Origin: Dicaeum eximium
Lineage: Eukaryota > Chordata > Aves > Passeriformes > Dicaeidae
Assembly (NCBI GenBank): GCA_013396995.1
Contig: VWZP01001408.1
Location: forward strand, 1,376,696 to 1,440,695
Length of the DNA: 64,000 nucleotides
Direction of reading: 5' to 3'
Shown: positions 1 through 13,430 of the stretch, one piece after another
Numbering within the stretch: position 1 is the first letter of the stretch
How the letters are laid out: the number at the start of each line of letters is the position of its first letter
Position numbers and translations under genes: made by a program
Notes under the pieces: generated by a model
Seen by the model: the letters and a program-made list of their open reading frames with translations, nothing else
What the model was told of the DNA's origin: nothing
The model's database searches: none

Positions 1-1784
1 TTTAATTTCATGGAAGAAAAACCCCTTTTCCTTCTCCCATCTCTTGAATTTAAGCAGGCACTTTGTCCTGCAGAGCTTTTATATCAATGATGGATTTGTT
101 CAAAAGATGCAAAAAAAAGCTTCTAATGATTACTTCAGGATGTAACCTTGTAAATGCAAAATGGATCACTCATTTCCTCTCCTTGGAATGCTGTTCAGTC
201 TCCAGAGTGTTCTGGGTTTATTGCAGGCCATTTTCTTTGCAGATAAAATTGTTCCCGAGGCAGTTAAGAACCACAACTTATATTAGTTATGTTTCTTCCT
301 TTCTTTTGGGAAGAAGGTTGAGTTAGAGGCTCAGTAGCTACAAAAATACTCTGACACTCCAGCTTCTTTCATTTCTTAATTTAAAGAAAAACTTGTAGGT
401 TTTTTAATAAAGGGATCTTTGTTTCTTCCATTTCTTATAACAGGGATTGGGAATTATGATAACAGGGGTTGGGAATTCTTTCCCCTGCACCAGAGCCTCT
501 CTCCTGTCACTTGTAACAGGCTGCAGTCCCCATATGGGTCCTTGCTGTGGCCATCAACCCTTGGCTGGTCAGCTGGACCAGTGCTGGGTAGGATGAAGAG
601 ATGTCAAGGAAGCTGCCAAAGATAAGTTTGAAGTGTTTGACAAAATAACAGGGATTTTAAAGGCAAGTGTTGCAGAACACATATGCTTTTAGTTTAATTA
701 AATTGTTTGGAAAATAATTTTCTTTTCCAGGCATGGATACTGGGAAGGAACAACACAGCAGGTGTGTTTGATTTCTGGTTTCACTCTTCCCTGGAGACTC
801 TTTATCTTCCCTTCTAGATCTTTTTCCTTTTAGCTGTGTGCTGCTTAATTCTTTCTCTCTGTAAATGTACACATTTTGTGAGAATGCTGCTGTGTTCCTA
901 GCTGGGGCACATCCTCCTCTTTTCTGAGCTCTGACCATGCCAGAATAAGTTCTGAGTCTAGGAACATGTCAAAAGAGAAGCCACCAGAAGGTAAGATTTG
1001 GGATGTAGTGGCTTCTACTGAAAAAAGGCATGTTTTGCTTCTCTTAGGAGCTGTTCTCTAGTTTGTCAGAGGGATTTAGGGGCTGTGGAAAAGAGGAGAG
1101 AGTAAAATGGGAACAGAATCAGACCAGAGTTAGCTTAGCAATACTGCATTCAGTACTAATCTACCTTATTCTGGGATGGTGAAGTTGTATCTTTGATTTG
1201 CTTTCTCAAACCTGTAAAAAGCCTTTTATGGGAGCTTGGGGAAAATTACTTAGCACTGTTATATTGTGAAACTGAATTATTCACTTATTTATCTGAAGGT
1301 TACTTAGAAATTATAAAATGACACAACAGAATAGTGTAGGAAAGAATAGATGCCCTGTTCCCTTTCACTGCATTTCCTAAGCATGGTACAAAGAAACTCA
1401 CATACGGTCTTTTCAGGTACTTGGATGCTTGTTTTCTCTACTAATATCAGGTAAGATTTCATTGCCAATAGCAAACAAAAAATGCTGGGTGATGCAGGGA
1501 GTTCAAGCTTCAAGAAATAGCCAGCACTGCTTTCTCAGAACTTGTAAAATCTAATCAGTTTTCTGTTTTGCATACAATTTTCTAGTCTTTCAATTATGCC
1601 TTATGTTTCAGATCTCTCTATAAAAGTTTAAGTCTGATTTTTACACTGAACTTGGGTATTGATGCTTAAACAGTTTTGATCATCTTCTGCAAGGCAAAGC
1701 ACATGCTGTAGTCTGGCACTAGAATTTCTTTGGGGTTTTCTTTAATACTATTTCTTGAGTCAGGCTATGCCTCCCTTTTGCAGT
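1..1784. other. Unique noncoding sequence, no gene recognised
   Basis: AT-rich sequence with frequent stops in all frames. Open frames here (up to 93 codons) have no recognisable domain or repeat family and overlap one another on both strands, as expected by chance. No CpG cluster, tandem repeat or mobile-element signature was seen. It could be intergenic or intronic; the sequence alone does not decide. Confidence 0.6.
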
Positions 1785-1945
1785 TATAAATCAGAATAGT
1801 AAATGGAAGAGAATGGTAGACAGGACCTCTAATCCCCAGTCTGTCAGTTCTGGCCTTAGGCAAGTCACTTAAATTGTGTCTCAGATTGCCATAAAATGGG
1901 ATAACATGTCTGTTGCTCGTCAGGGTATTGTATGAATCGATTCAC
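1785..1945 (+). repeat. MIR-like ancient SINE remnant
   Basis: The stretch reads in the order expected of the MIR core and 3' half. GCCTTAGGCAAGTCACTTAA (1853-1872) corresponds to the conserved 'ctTGGGCAAGTCACTTAA' core. It is followed by a CTCAG-containing segment, then ATAAAATGGGATAA (1891-1904), matching the MIR 'TGTAAAATGGGGATAA' block, and then CAGGGTATTGTATGAAT (1921-1937), matching the 'agGGTTGTTGTGAGgATT' block. MIR is an amniote-wide tRNA-derived SINE and old copies are known in birds. The boundaries are approximate and the tRNA-like head upstream of about 1840 is poorly preserved. Identification is from remembered consensus, not a search. Confidence 0.68.
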
Positions 1946-4900
1946 ACTTCTAAGATTTTGCAGAATGCTTCATGTTGCTGCATTTCACTCAACCTCCTGC
2001 TGCACTCCCCACCCCCTGCTGATTTCTGGTTTTGCACTGGCTAAAAGAGATACAATGAAGAGAAGGAAGTAATTCTAAATAATATTCAGACAGATGAAAG
2101 TAAAAATGAATATAAACATAAAGTTACCACTTAGAGCAATATTGTCACAGGACAACAAACCCACAAGTCAAGAAAATTGCCCAGGGTAATTTTTATCTTT
2201 TGGTCTCTTGTCAGGAATCTGATAGGGAAAGGAGATGTGTTGGAATTTAGCAGGCATTGTGGAAGGTGTGAGAGCAGCAGGCTCACTGTGCTCTGTCTGT
2301 ACCAATTGCACAGCACTCGTGTAATTTTTGAGCCAGTAGACGTTTTAGCTCCTACAAGGTAATTTTATCCCTGTTCTGGAATATGTGCTCTGCTGTAGGA
2401 GATGGGTTTGCACAGCCCTGTCTGTACTACTGAAGGTGCAGATGGAGTGTGCTGTAGACACAATGCAGAATATCTGCTGGCAAGCTCCTGTGACAGGTTT
2501 TGAATGATGCCATGGCACTTTCACTGCATTTTTCTTAAATTTAACGTCTCTGGCCCTATGTTTACCTGTCTGGAACTGAGCACAAATTCTAGATGGGTTG
2601 GGAAGGACTCATTAATCATTTAATTACTTTTTATGAGCCAGATGAATGATGAGCACAGGCTGGACCATCTTATGTAGGCAACTGTGGCTCTGGATACAGT
2701 TGGAGCCAAACCCTGTTCTCTCTAGTGTAGATGGAGCAAATGCCATCAGAACATCCCAAATACTAATCAGGCAAAATAACACTTCTGTAGGGAAATTGTC
2801 TATATCAGAAATTCTGATGAAGTCAAAACCTGCTGAGCAGTATATGTGATTTGAATTGAACAGGTGCAGCCTCATCAGTGAAACTTGGAAATGCAGACCA
2901 AGACAAAGCCTTGATCTGACTATTAGTTTTCAGAAAATACTCCCTGTGTGTATATTTTAAATGCTAATTTTAATCAGTGTAAGAGACATCTAAACTAGTC
3001 ATGGAACTGTAGTCCTCTTGAGAGCAATAGGATTTACAGTGTAGCCTGTTGTCTGATGAGCCTGCTCAGCAGTCATGTGAAGAGATGACTAAATGAGAAA
3101 GTATTGTATTTTGGAAGCTTGTGAGTTTGAAAATGTTTCCTGCTGTTTCTCTGAATTTAAAATACTAAAACCTGTAAGTTTCTGAGTATTTGGGCATCTG
3201 TTGCAAGAGAAATCCTTGTTTGCTTGTGTCACTCTATGTTCAGGGCACGAATGCAACTCCTGGTCAGACAAAAGCAAGAAAACTTGGGAGGGGGAATAAG
3301 AAAGGAGAGTAAGAAAAGCAACAGAACAGTTTTGTGCCATTATACCATATGAGAGACAGCAGTGTGCTTCAGGAGAACAGCAAATGGCATTGTTTGCTGT
3401 GACATGTGTGAAGAAGGCTTTCCCTTTATGGAACATGATTTTCATCTGCCTGTAATGGCTGTCAGCTTTCCACATGGATTTATTTATTACCTTAGAAAAT
3501 ATCACTCTGACCTGAATGATATTGCTTTTTTCTTTTTTTATTCTCAAGCAGGAAAATCTTGACAATGCCCAGAAATAAAATATACCAACTGTTACTGTTT
3601 ATTCTTTCTTCCAATCCATAAAATGTTTCTTAAATTAGCATTACCAAATAATATCTGCATCTACAGTCGTGGTCACATTAATTCTGACCAAACCCCTGCA
3701 GGCCTTGGTAGCAGTGTAGCTGCACTACTCTAATGCTACAGAAATGATCCAGTTCAGAGCTCAAAAGCCTCCCAGGGATGGTACAGTGTTGTCAGCTCTT
3801 TGAGTAATGGATGTATAACACCCTGTGGTTTTTCAGGAAAGGGCTGTGTGGTTTAAATACTCAACAATCTTCTGGATGTTTGCTCAGAAAAAACTGATTT
3901 GAAAATGTTTGTTAGGAGTAGGGAGAGCTAAATAACAAAAAATGAAAAAGTGAGGAAAAAGTGAATAAATTCAGGAAGGAGACAATGTTTGAAAATAAAG
4001 ACCTATTTAAATTTTTTTTAATCCTCTGTGACTGAAGAAACTCTGGAGATAATATAATTCAATTGAATGAGAAAGCATTGTGAAACTGAGCCAACACCTT
4101 TGATTAGTTGTGAGATAAATGTCTCTGCAGAAGGAAATCAGATAAAATTTGAATAGTGATAGTGTCTTTAATGAGACATTTTGACAAGTTTTTGTTTTGA
4201 ACTTAGATTTTTATGTATGTACAAATACACTGCATTAGCAGAAAAAGGCATCAAAAGCAAAAATATTTTAACTGTAAAAATGAAATTTATCTTTCACAAG
4301 TTTGGTTATGTGTGGAAATATAAAATTAAATCAAAATTAATATTAAAGAAGGGAAGAGAAATCAAGCTGAATGCCAAATAACATGACAAGAGTCCTACTG
4401 GGTCTATTTTGTTCAATATCCATTCTCTGACAAGGGCCAGCAACAGATGTTTGGAGGAGAGTCAGGAGGAGAAAAGCACAGAATAATTTCTATTCTTTCT
4501 AGAGGGAACATGAGCAGATTCCAGAGATTTGTGATTCAGGAACTTCCTGCTTTAGAGTTAGTCACTGCTTTATAAGAGTAATAAGTAGATGCTCTGGAAT
4601 CTGAGTTTGTAAATTAGTGTAAATTGGTTCAGATGGGTTTTGTTAGATCAATTCCTGCATACTGAAGGCTCAGTGCACCAGCATATGTGTGCATTAACCT
4701 TTCCATTTGTAAAATGGCACACTGTTAGAGAGAAAAACAGGAGAGAGAATTTGAATTGCCTTTTTGACCCCAGAACTAACACTCCTTTCAAAATTCCTTG
4801 AGACAAAAGTATTCCTTACAGGAATGAGTAATAACTTACCAGAAGAACATGATCTGTATTTACTGCTTAGAAAGATAATGTCTGATTAATTTGATTCAAT

Positions 4901-7900
4901 GTAGACTGTTTGAAAACTGAAACTTTATTCAGTCTTTGTGTAGATTATTATCCAGAATTTTAAAAATTATCCAGAAATAAAAAAATTGAGGGGAAGCTTG
5001 AACAGAATTAAAAACGAGTAGAAGCCAAGAGGTTTTCTTCATGAGAAAGCATTCCTGAGTAAACATTTTGTTATAATTTCAACATCTTTTTGCTGTGCAG
5101 GGCATGCTGGGGAGGTTTAGTGGTGTTGGGGATATTGTGATACTTACCAGATGGTGTTTAGTATGGTTGTCTTATTAGTTAGGTCTTAGTAGTGAAACAG
5201 TTTTCATTTTAAGTAATGCCAAGAAATAGTATAAAAGGTGTAACAATTAATAATTCCAAATATTGGATTTTAGTTCCATATAAAAATTGTCTGAAAAAGA
5301 GACACTATATGTATATTTGCATATTTTATGGGAAAGTTACACATTGGAGCAGCAATAATTTTATGGATTTTCTGTAACACACACTTTCTGAGGATACTTT
5401 TCTAGCTCTGAGACTGTATTTCTTAAAAAGAACCCAAACAGTGTAGTCATTCCTAAGCATAGTTACTACCACTATTGCTTCTTTGTTAAGTTGATTTATT
5501 TGTTGTGATTGCCCTATGCCTTGATATTTTGTATGCCAGACTGTTGCTCTGCACTCTTGGATGTACGGAAAAAGGGGAGTACGTGCTGAGTACATTTGTT
5601 AATAATTCTGAATAATTGGTGCTCATTTATTAAGCAGGCACTGCTGCAATTGATGCCCAAGGGATGAGGAATGAGCTTCATGGGTGATGGGTGAATGCTT
5701 AGCACTGTGAAATGAGAATGTTTAATTCATGTCTATTACTTTTCCATTTACTTACCTGAGAACCAGCGTAAAATAGAGCTGGAAAGTTACTCAGTTTGGA
5801 TTGCCTATGAACAGATTTATTCCAGGATTAATTACCTCAATTGCCTGCAGTTTTCCCTTCCCAATTTTATTGACACTGACTGGAGAATTGTCATTTGGTT
5901 TCAGTTATACACGGAGTTAATCAGCACAAGGGCTCTTAAGATCAGGCACTTTGTCTCGATGTAGGATGCATGATTATTCACTTTGATATGATGTTCATCT
6001 TCTTATCTCTGCCCCTTCCAAAAATAGTATACAGGAGGAAGCACTTTAACTTTTCAGTGAGATGTTTGCTGTACTTTTTGTGTTCCTTTTCCTTCCTTCT
6101 CAGGTTCCAGGCCATTTCCTAAGTACTTTTTGTTTTGGTTTTTTTTGATTGGTTGGTTTGTTTGTTTGTTTTCTGCAATGATCTATCAAAATTGGATAAC
6201 TTTTGTTACGTAGCCAAAATTTGATTGCTTAGTCTTTTAGGTTCTGTGTTCTATGACATAACCTCATGTTTGGCCTCAGAGAACAATTTGTTTTGTAAGT
6301 TTCATTTTTATTATCGAAATTATTCTAGAAACACAGGGTGATTTGGCTTTATCACTCTGATATTGATTATTCCATGAGCTTTAATGATGTACTTAGTATA
6401 CATTATGTGCTCTAAAATACTGAACACGTGTCAAGAATATAAAATGAAATGGATTCTTATTACTTACTCAGCCTTTCCATCCCAAATAAGTGTGGAACTT
6501 GTAATTTCTTCAAATGCACAAATAGGACGCTAAAAGTATAGGGGTTTTTTTTTCTGAAGTTGTGGGTAAATCAAGCATCTTATATCATGCATGTCTTCTA
6601 TGGCATTAGGACAGTGTTCTGGGTAACTTTAAATTTCTGCTGGCTGACCTCAATAAGCACTCTTTTAATTTGAAAAAGCTAAGTAACATATTGAGGAATG
6701 CCTTGAAAAATGAAGTTCATCAGCACTGCTTCAAAGAATTTCACCACGTGCTGTTTTGTTTGGCTACTGCAAGGGTTAATAGCAGTAGTTGTTTGTAGGA
6801 TCTCCAGGTTGTTTGCTGATTGATACCCATATGGGGTTGCTGATTTATGTAATCTCTGTACTGAGAAGCATTTTATTGACTTTTCTTTCCATGTAATCCA
6901 ACACCTTCCCAGTTAGCTTCATGAAATCACCTCTGCAGCACAAGAGTTGTGTGCCTTGTAGCCCATGTAGCACGTGTGGAGCCAGCAGGTAACTGTGCTG
7001 GACTCATTTCCATTACTCTGGAAAGTTTGCTGTGATCAGGCTGTCATCCTCTCCCTGAATAGAACTTGCTCTAGAGTTACTATCACTGCATCATTTTTAA
7101 TCCTTTATTCCTTGCTTCAGCACTGCAGCAAGATCATGTGGCAGGTGTTCAACAAAGGCTTGGAGCAAGTACGGAGACACAGACAGTAGCTGGCTCTGTC
7201 ATAATTCTTTCATGTTGCAGCACCTATTGTCCAAATGTTAATTAAAAGATTACTTCAGGTGTATTCAGATGTATTGAATTAGTTCCTTAGCAATTTGGGA
7301 CATTTTAGGGTTTTTTACAGGAAAAAAATCAACTTTGAATGTACCAGCAGTAATGCTGCTTTACAAATTACCTCTTTCAGCCATGACTTCATTTTATTCC
7401 TGGTTTATTTTTGTCTCATGTGCAAAAATTGGATTTAAACTCTGAAAATGCTGCTGTCATTTTCTCACTTCTCAGTTGCATTCAGTTTGATGTCTTCAGG
7501 ACATGATGTGATCGGAATGGTCCTGTTGGAAGTGGCTTGTTTTGTGTCATCTTAACTGCATTTCAGCCTTCATCTGTGTGATTCCCCAGTCTTTGAAACT
7601 GTTCATGCCATTTTTATAATGCTTCCTCCTTTTATCACTTAATAATGAGGCCATTGGCTTATAAAGAAGGTTGATTTCTCTATCCGTGTTCATAATGGCT
7701 GAAAGTGTGGGGTTTTTTTTTCGTTGTTGCCAACTTTGAATACTCAAGTACTCAAAGGCAGAGCTTTTAAGCACTTGTTGAACTCATTGTATTGAAAGCT
7801 ACTAGTATTGGCTCCTGCATTTCTACTGGGAGAACAAGAGGGGGACCGTACATACATATCTTAAAACTGTTTGGAAAACTGTTGAACTATCAACTGTTTT

Positions 7901-9298
7901 AAAATAGCTTAAAAGCTGAGTCCCAAAAAATGGTTTAGGCAGACCCTGCAGTTTTGACTGCAGCAGGAGTGGTTTCATCACGTATTGAGGACATTTAAGT
8001 CCCCTGGTTTGGATGAACCTTTGCCTGTTGCTGCTTGTGCCTGATTTTGGCTGTCTGTCTGTTCCCATCCCTTCAGCATTGCTGCAATTCTCAAATGTTT
8101 GATTACATCAAATATTTCTCCTCCTAAAGCTGCCTGGAAAGTGTGACAGAGGAATTAGTGAATTTTCTCTTTGCCCAGGAGGTGCAGTACTATCAAGTCT
8201 CGTTTGTTTGGAGTGACAGAGTTGGTGCAGCTCCCCTTGAAGGAGTTCATGGTGAGCTGTCCTCCATCTGCAGAGGCAGAGCTTTACCAGAGCTTGCAGG
8301 GAGAGTTTTACCAGTTGGTTGGACTCTGGATTTTTTATTATTTGGAACAGGTTGTGTTGAACTGCCTCTAATTCAACTGCTGCAACTCATAGCTCTAAAC
8401 ATGAGAAATATTTTCTGTAGAAGCTGTATTTTGTAAGAATGTAGGAAAATCTGTAAGGCAGAACCTCTAATCAGAGAAGTTTGAAGACAAAATGGGAATA
8501 GATTGAATGTGGAACTTTAACTCTCATGAGGAATACAGGAAATGCATCATTAAACTATGAAGAGATGAGCTGTGCAAAGATGAAAGCCATAAAAACACTC
8601 AGTGGCAAGAAAAACAACAGAAAAGTAATAGGTACATGGTCTGACTGTCAGAGGTGCTCAGCACTTCCATCAGTCACTGTCAGAAACCTCTGCAGATCCT
8701 TGGCATATCCAAAGCTACCCAGGCGGTAAAAGGTGGACACAATTTTGGTCCTAGTTTTCAGAAAACTAAGGAACATGAGAAATAGTAACAAGTCTCAGGT
8801 GTCTTGCTGAATGTAAAATGCCTGGCACATTGCTGCATGAAGCCTGCAAGGTGTACTTCCAGTGCTTACAGATTTAAGAGAACAGTTTTTCCCTTTGACG
8901 AGTTTACCACATACAACGTCACTTAATTTTTTGGAAATGAGCATTGTCAGACTTCTCATAAAGATATGAAAAACAAAATTGGAGTCTTTAGAAACAGGTT
9001 AAAGCAAACTAAATGAAAACATTTCTCTCCATTTACATGGCTGAAGGAGAAAAGATGGGGTCAGCAAACAGCATAGGCATATTGGTAGATTTTTCTTGTA
9101 CAAAAGTTGTCTTTTCACTGAAAAACACAATTTTTCAGGGCATCAGTAATAAAACTGAGAAGTGCAGTGAAAGTGAAATATTTCATATCATTGCAGAATA
9201 AAAAAGCTATTAAGAAATAGATGTGCATGAAAGATACTAATTTTACCACTAGTACCTCAAGACTGATTATTCTATTTTCTCCCTTTTCTGGGAGCAGT
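1946..9298. other. Unique noncoding sequence, no gene recognised
   Basis: About 7.3 kb of AT-rich sequence. The longest frame is 158 codons on the minus strand (3089-3565); it has no recognisable motif, no clear splice or promoter context, and unremarkable composition. A T/G-rich low-complexity run lies at 6128-6176. A weak MIR-like phrase (TTTGTAAAATGG, about 4705-4716) is too short to call. Nothing else stood out. Confidence 0.55.
6128..6176. repeat. T/G-rich low-complexity run
   Basis: A one-strand biased stretch of T with G spacers, including TTTGTTTGTTTGTTTT near its right end (a short (TTTG)n repeat). It could be the decayed poly(A)/simple tail of a minus-strand retroposon, but no element body is recognisable next to it. 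Confidence 0.6.
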
Positions 9299-9316
9299 AA
9301 AAAAAAAAAAAAAAAA
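9299..9316 (+). repeat. Poly(A) run, 18 A
   Basis: Eighteen uninterrupted A residues following GGGAGCAGT and followed by GTCATGAC. It may mark a retroposon tail, but no SINE, LINE or processed gene is recognisable upstream, and no flanking target duplication is obvious. Confidence 0.8.
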
Positions 9317-9423
9317 GTCATGACTTCTTTGATGTAAATGAAAAACTAGTTAAGAAGATGAATTAATAAAAGTTGTAATTCACATAGCTGCTGTAGACTA
9401 TTCAGTAGAAAACACTTTTGTAT

Positions 9424-9452
9424 CAGAAGTACAGCAAATAGCTGTACTTCTG
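9424..9452. repeat. Perfect 12-bp inverted repeat, 5-nt loop
   Basis: CAGAAGTACAGC (9424-9435) and its exact reverse complement GCTGTACTTCTG (9441-9452) flank the loop AAATA. RNA from either strand would fold into a 12-bp hairpin. There is no T-run directly after it and no gene context, so this is not called a terminator or an RNA gene. Confidence 0.9.
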
Positions 9453-12400
9453 CAGGGAATTTTATTACTCATTTCAGCTGTGTAAGTCAAAATATGATTT
9501 AGACCTTACTTCTATGAAAAACTCAATGTCTTTCTGTAGCAATATATAGAATGTCTGGAGACATTTCACATCTTGAACTGAGCTCAGAGTGACTAGGAGG
9601 TTAGTATTCAAATAAATAGAGGAGTCATTCATCAATAGAACCCATAATGCAATATTAATCAGGGTATTGGCTTCTGCTATTAGACTAGAAATGCATGTTA
9701 GAGGAATCAGTTTATTTGCTTAAATGTAACTGTCATTGATGAAGAGCTAAAGCTCTTTCTAAAATAGAAGAAAAAAAACATTAATTCTATTACTTGTGAA
9801 AACAAGTATTTTTCCACTGCCTTTCCCTGATAGTTTTTAAATTTCTACAGTAACTTCATAGGAAAATTTGGCTTTTAAAGATGTGACCAATCAGAATGGG
9901 ATTTTGTGCTTGTTCCATTGCTGGTAGTTATTGTTCCAGTACAACAATTTCAGCAAAAACTCATTTTAATCAGTGTAGACATATTAAAAAAAAAAAAAAA
10001 GAGGAAACAAATAGGATTGCAAGTCATGTTTTAATTTTCATGTCTGCAGGTCTAGATTTGCACTTAAAATTGTATTTGAATGGAATTGTTTTCAATTGCC
10101 CTAATGTTTTCCGCTGTTTCTCTGTGGCCATAAGTTTACTGATGTGATGTTGTACTTGCCTACCAAAATTAGGATTAGAAAGGCTGAGTGGTTCCCTTCT
10201 ATTCAAATCAATTTGGTTTGACAGGTCCATGACTGTCTATTTGCAAACAGTTGTAGCCTTACCTTAATGAAGTTAAACTTTCTAATTTTTATGACTGGAA
10301 CAAGCAGTGCATGTTAAATCTTTGGAAGGCAATGTTAGACAAAATGAGTTTGGTTATGACTGAATTTATTTTCTTTCAAGTCTCATTTATCCATCTGAAA
10401 TGTTCTTTTTAGCTGATGTGTAGCACTATGTAGGTACAGAAAAAAGCTAGCCTGTCAGAAGCTCTGTTATGAGACTGCTTAGGCCTAACTTAGTCAATCT
10501 TCCCAAAGTTTATAGTATTTACTAATATACATTCCATACCTTATAGAGTATTTTGCTTAAGGACTGTTTTCGGCAAAAATTAGCTTCATGTGCATGTATA
10601 CTCTGCACAATCACTTGGTGGCAACTGTGATTGCCCAGGAAAAAGAAATGCAGTCAGTGTTTGCAAAATGTTTGAATATGAAATCAGTTTAGACTTAACC
10701 ACCTGCAATTTCCCAGCTGTACTGCCTTCTTCTGAAATGGAGCTAAGCTGTGTGCCTGAAGTCAACTTGCATTTCTTGGAAATGCTTAACACTGTTAGTA
10801 AATCCCAGCATGTAAATGCTTTGCTATCTTGAGAATATGTTGGCTGCTGGTGTCCCTCTAGGTCTGGGTACTACTGCATATATTAATTCTAGTATTTAAC
10901 CTGCTGCACACTTGTTTTGTAGGCTAAATCTACTTCCCCTGTGAGCACACACACTCTACCAACAGCAGTGGCAGTGGGAGAACACTCCTTGCTCCTGTTT
11001 TAGCAGGCACCCCCTGTAGAAGACTGCTAACCGAGATCTGCCAGCTTGGACTCTTCATCTCCTTCCTCCAGGCAAACAAACCCAGTTTAAAGTTAACCTA
11101 GTTTTAAGCTGTAAACAGCAGGTCTTTGCTCCTCTTTCATCTTAACTGAAATGAAAGAGCACTTTTAGGATACCATTAGTGATCTTTGCACATGGAGATA
11201 TTTCCCTTTGAACTTTGGAAATTACTTTCTTCAGAGCTGGTGGGAGCAAGCACCACCTGTTTTCAGTCTTCCAGTGAATGTGTTGCAGAAAAAGGAAACT
11301 TAGGTAAGGCTGTGACTAACACAATCTCATGTCAGTCATGTTTTAACTACTCCCTACTGACAACAATGGAGAGTTCTTCACAAATCTTAACGTCATAATC
11401 TTGCTCTAAGACAAACACACAGGCCCGGAGTCCAAACACACATTAAATGTTAATATGCTGATAAAAAGGAGCCTGTGGTTATCTTGCGAAAAGCTATTCA
11501 CAGGCAAATAAGATGTGTTAGAAGCATAACAGTTTTATTGCACTCAGATGACTAGAACAGCTCCTAATAGTGTTTCTGCAGAGATAAAATACAAAGCAGA
11601 ATTATTGTACCTAATGTGCCCATAAATTTGTATGACAAAAATTGTCCCCAACAGCAGGTATAATGAAAAAACGTCCAGAAGAATGTGAAGACTATTTATT
11701 ACTCCAGTGGACAAAGTATAGGTTTTGATGTGGCTTATTTCCATTTGTTTTATATTGGTGAAGACAGTGTGAGGGGGCTCAGGAGAGCAGTATAAATGAT
11801 GTGTGATTGTCTGGGAAGATGAAGTGGAGAAGAAATACTTTACAACATACCTTTGTCTATAGGGCAGTTTGGACAAATACCATTGATTACAAAATTATAT
11901 TGAATAGTTTTGAAAATACATAAGATTGGACAAGTTTGTAAGAACGTTTGAGTTGCTGGTGGAGATTTTCTATCTTTAACTTACATTTTTTGTCACAGGC
12001 ATATCTGTCCTTTTTCCCATTGACAAGACTCAATTACTCAAAACCGGAAGATTTATAGCCATGAACAAAAAATTAATTACACACTTTGTAACTCATGTGC
12101 ATCACTATTGACTGAGTTGGCTTTCCTGTAGCCTGGCAAAATTAGATGATGAAGGGGAAGGGTTTTCATGGTGTGTAGCACAGTGATCCAGCTAATTACC
12201 AGTGTTGTTCTAGAGGACAATAAACATGCAGCTCTCTCCCTCAAATACTGTACCAGGGAGTAGTAAGTTGGCTTTATTGCTAGGATCAGGCTGTGAGATG
12301 GAGAGCTCATTTGTGCAATATTCTGACTTGTCCATTGAATTGTACTGCCCAGAATCCAGGGCTGTGACTTTGACAGAAGACATAGAAGAGGTGGGTGGGA

Positions 12401-13407
12401 AAAATCCATAGAAATCCCTTCATAGAACCATACTGCTATTATCTATTCAAATGCTGCCTGTATGGGATTTTATTCATGCTGTATCACTTGGAATAAGGCT
12501 ATTTGGACAGATAACTGTGTATTTATAGCATGAATGAATTTAAATCAGTTTTGCTTTACCTTGCCCATAGTATCATGGGTATGAAGTCTGAAACATGGGA
12601 AAGCAGTAAAGCTTGTGGTGGTCAAACAGCCCCACCAGCCATTTTTGTTTCTTATACAAAGAAAGCAAAAATACTATTGTCACTTGGTAATTTCAGTCTG
12701 GGGTAACTGCAAGCGGATGCTAATTTAAATGACACTAATATAATCACAAGACCCAATAAAATTGGATTCTGACATTGTAATTTAAGTAGATAAGGCATGA
12801 GAGCTTGATGTAGTGTAAGAGAATTATGATATGAAGCACAGGAGGGGATCTTTGTCTCATTATAAAGACCCATAATATAAGAGTTTTTTGCCATGCAAAT
12901 ATAAACCTGAGTCAGGGGAGACTTGGCCCCTCTATAAACAAAATTGCTGCAGGAATGTGATAACCTTGTAGAATAACAATCATAATGTTAGGGATCTGGA
13001 TGTGTGTATGTATCAAGAGCTTTAAGTGGTTAATATTTGTTTCTTTGCTGTTAAAACACATATAGAAGTCAGTTGAATCAGTGAGAAAAGCTGCTGAAAA
13101 GCATTGCTATCTTTTCCTAGGCTTCTGTTGCAAGTATAAATTGCAGTATAAAGATTTGAAGGCTGTTGCAATACCAAATCTGACATTCCTCCTAAACAAA
13201 GGCCACCTTACTCCTCTGGGCCGCTGTAAATCCCACAATAACAGGAGGAAAAGAGGACGCTTAACTGTGAAGCTCGGTATTTATGTTTTCATAAATAATA
13301 CCATTTTGATTACATAAAATACCAGAGCTGTTGCTTAGGTTTTGGATAGGTGCCATCCATGCTGCTTGTCAGCACTGGCAGAACTACTCAGGCAGAGCTG
13401 GGGCTGG
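9453..13407. other. Unique noncoding sequence, no gene recognised
   Basis: AT-rich sequence. It contains a 15-A run (9986-10000) and a self-complementary AAGAGCT-AA-AGCTCTT (9742-9757). Two 110-codon minus-strand frames (11544-11876 and 12077-12409) have no recognisable domain. An octamer-like ATGCAAAT occurs at about 12893, which is expected by chance in this composition. Confidence 0.55.
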
Positions 13408-13430
13408 TAAAGTGCTTTTAAAGCACTTTA
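13408..13430. repeat. 23-bp palindrome, 11-bp arms
   Basis: TAAAGTGCTTT (13408-13418), a single T, then AAAGCACTTTA (13420-13430); the arms are exact reverse complements. With a one-base centre it is a near-perfect palindrome in DNA rather than a good RNA hairpin. No function can be assigned. Confidence 0.9.

Noticed and set aside
3089..3565. 158-codon minus-strand open frame
   Set aside because: No recognisable domain, no regulatory or splice context, ordinary composition; such lengths occur by chance in 64 kb.
4700..4720. MIR-like phrase TTTGTAAAATGG
   Set aside because: Too short without the upstream core in order.
9299..9316. Poly(A) runs at 9299, 9986, 22714 (T), 36560 (T), 46270 and 54712 as processed-pseudogene tails
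   Set aside because: No upstream gene-like body or flanking target duplications could be recognised at any of them.
9424..9452. Intrinsic terminator interpretation of the hairpin
   Set aside because: The sequence is eukaryotic nuclear DNA and no T-tract follows the stem.
12893..12900. ATGCAAAT octamers (also at about 38092 and 38403) as POU-factor sites
   Set aside because: An 8-mer of this composition is expected several times in 64 kb.
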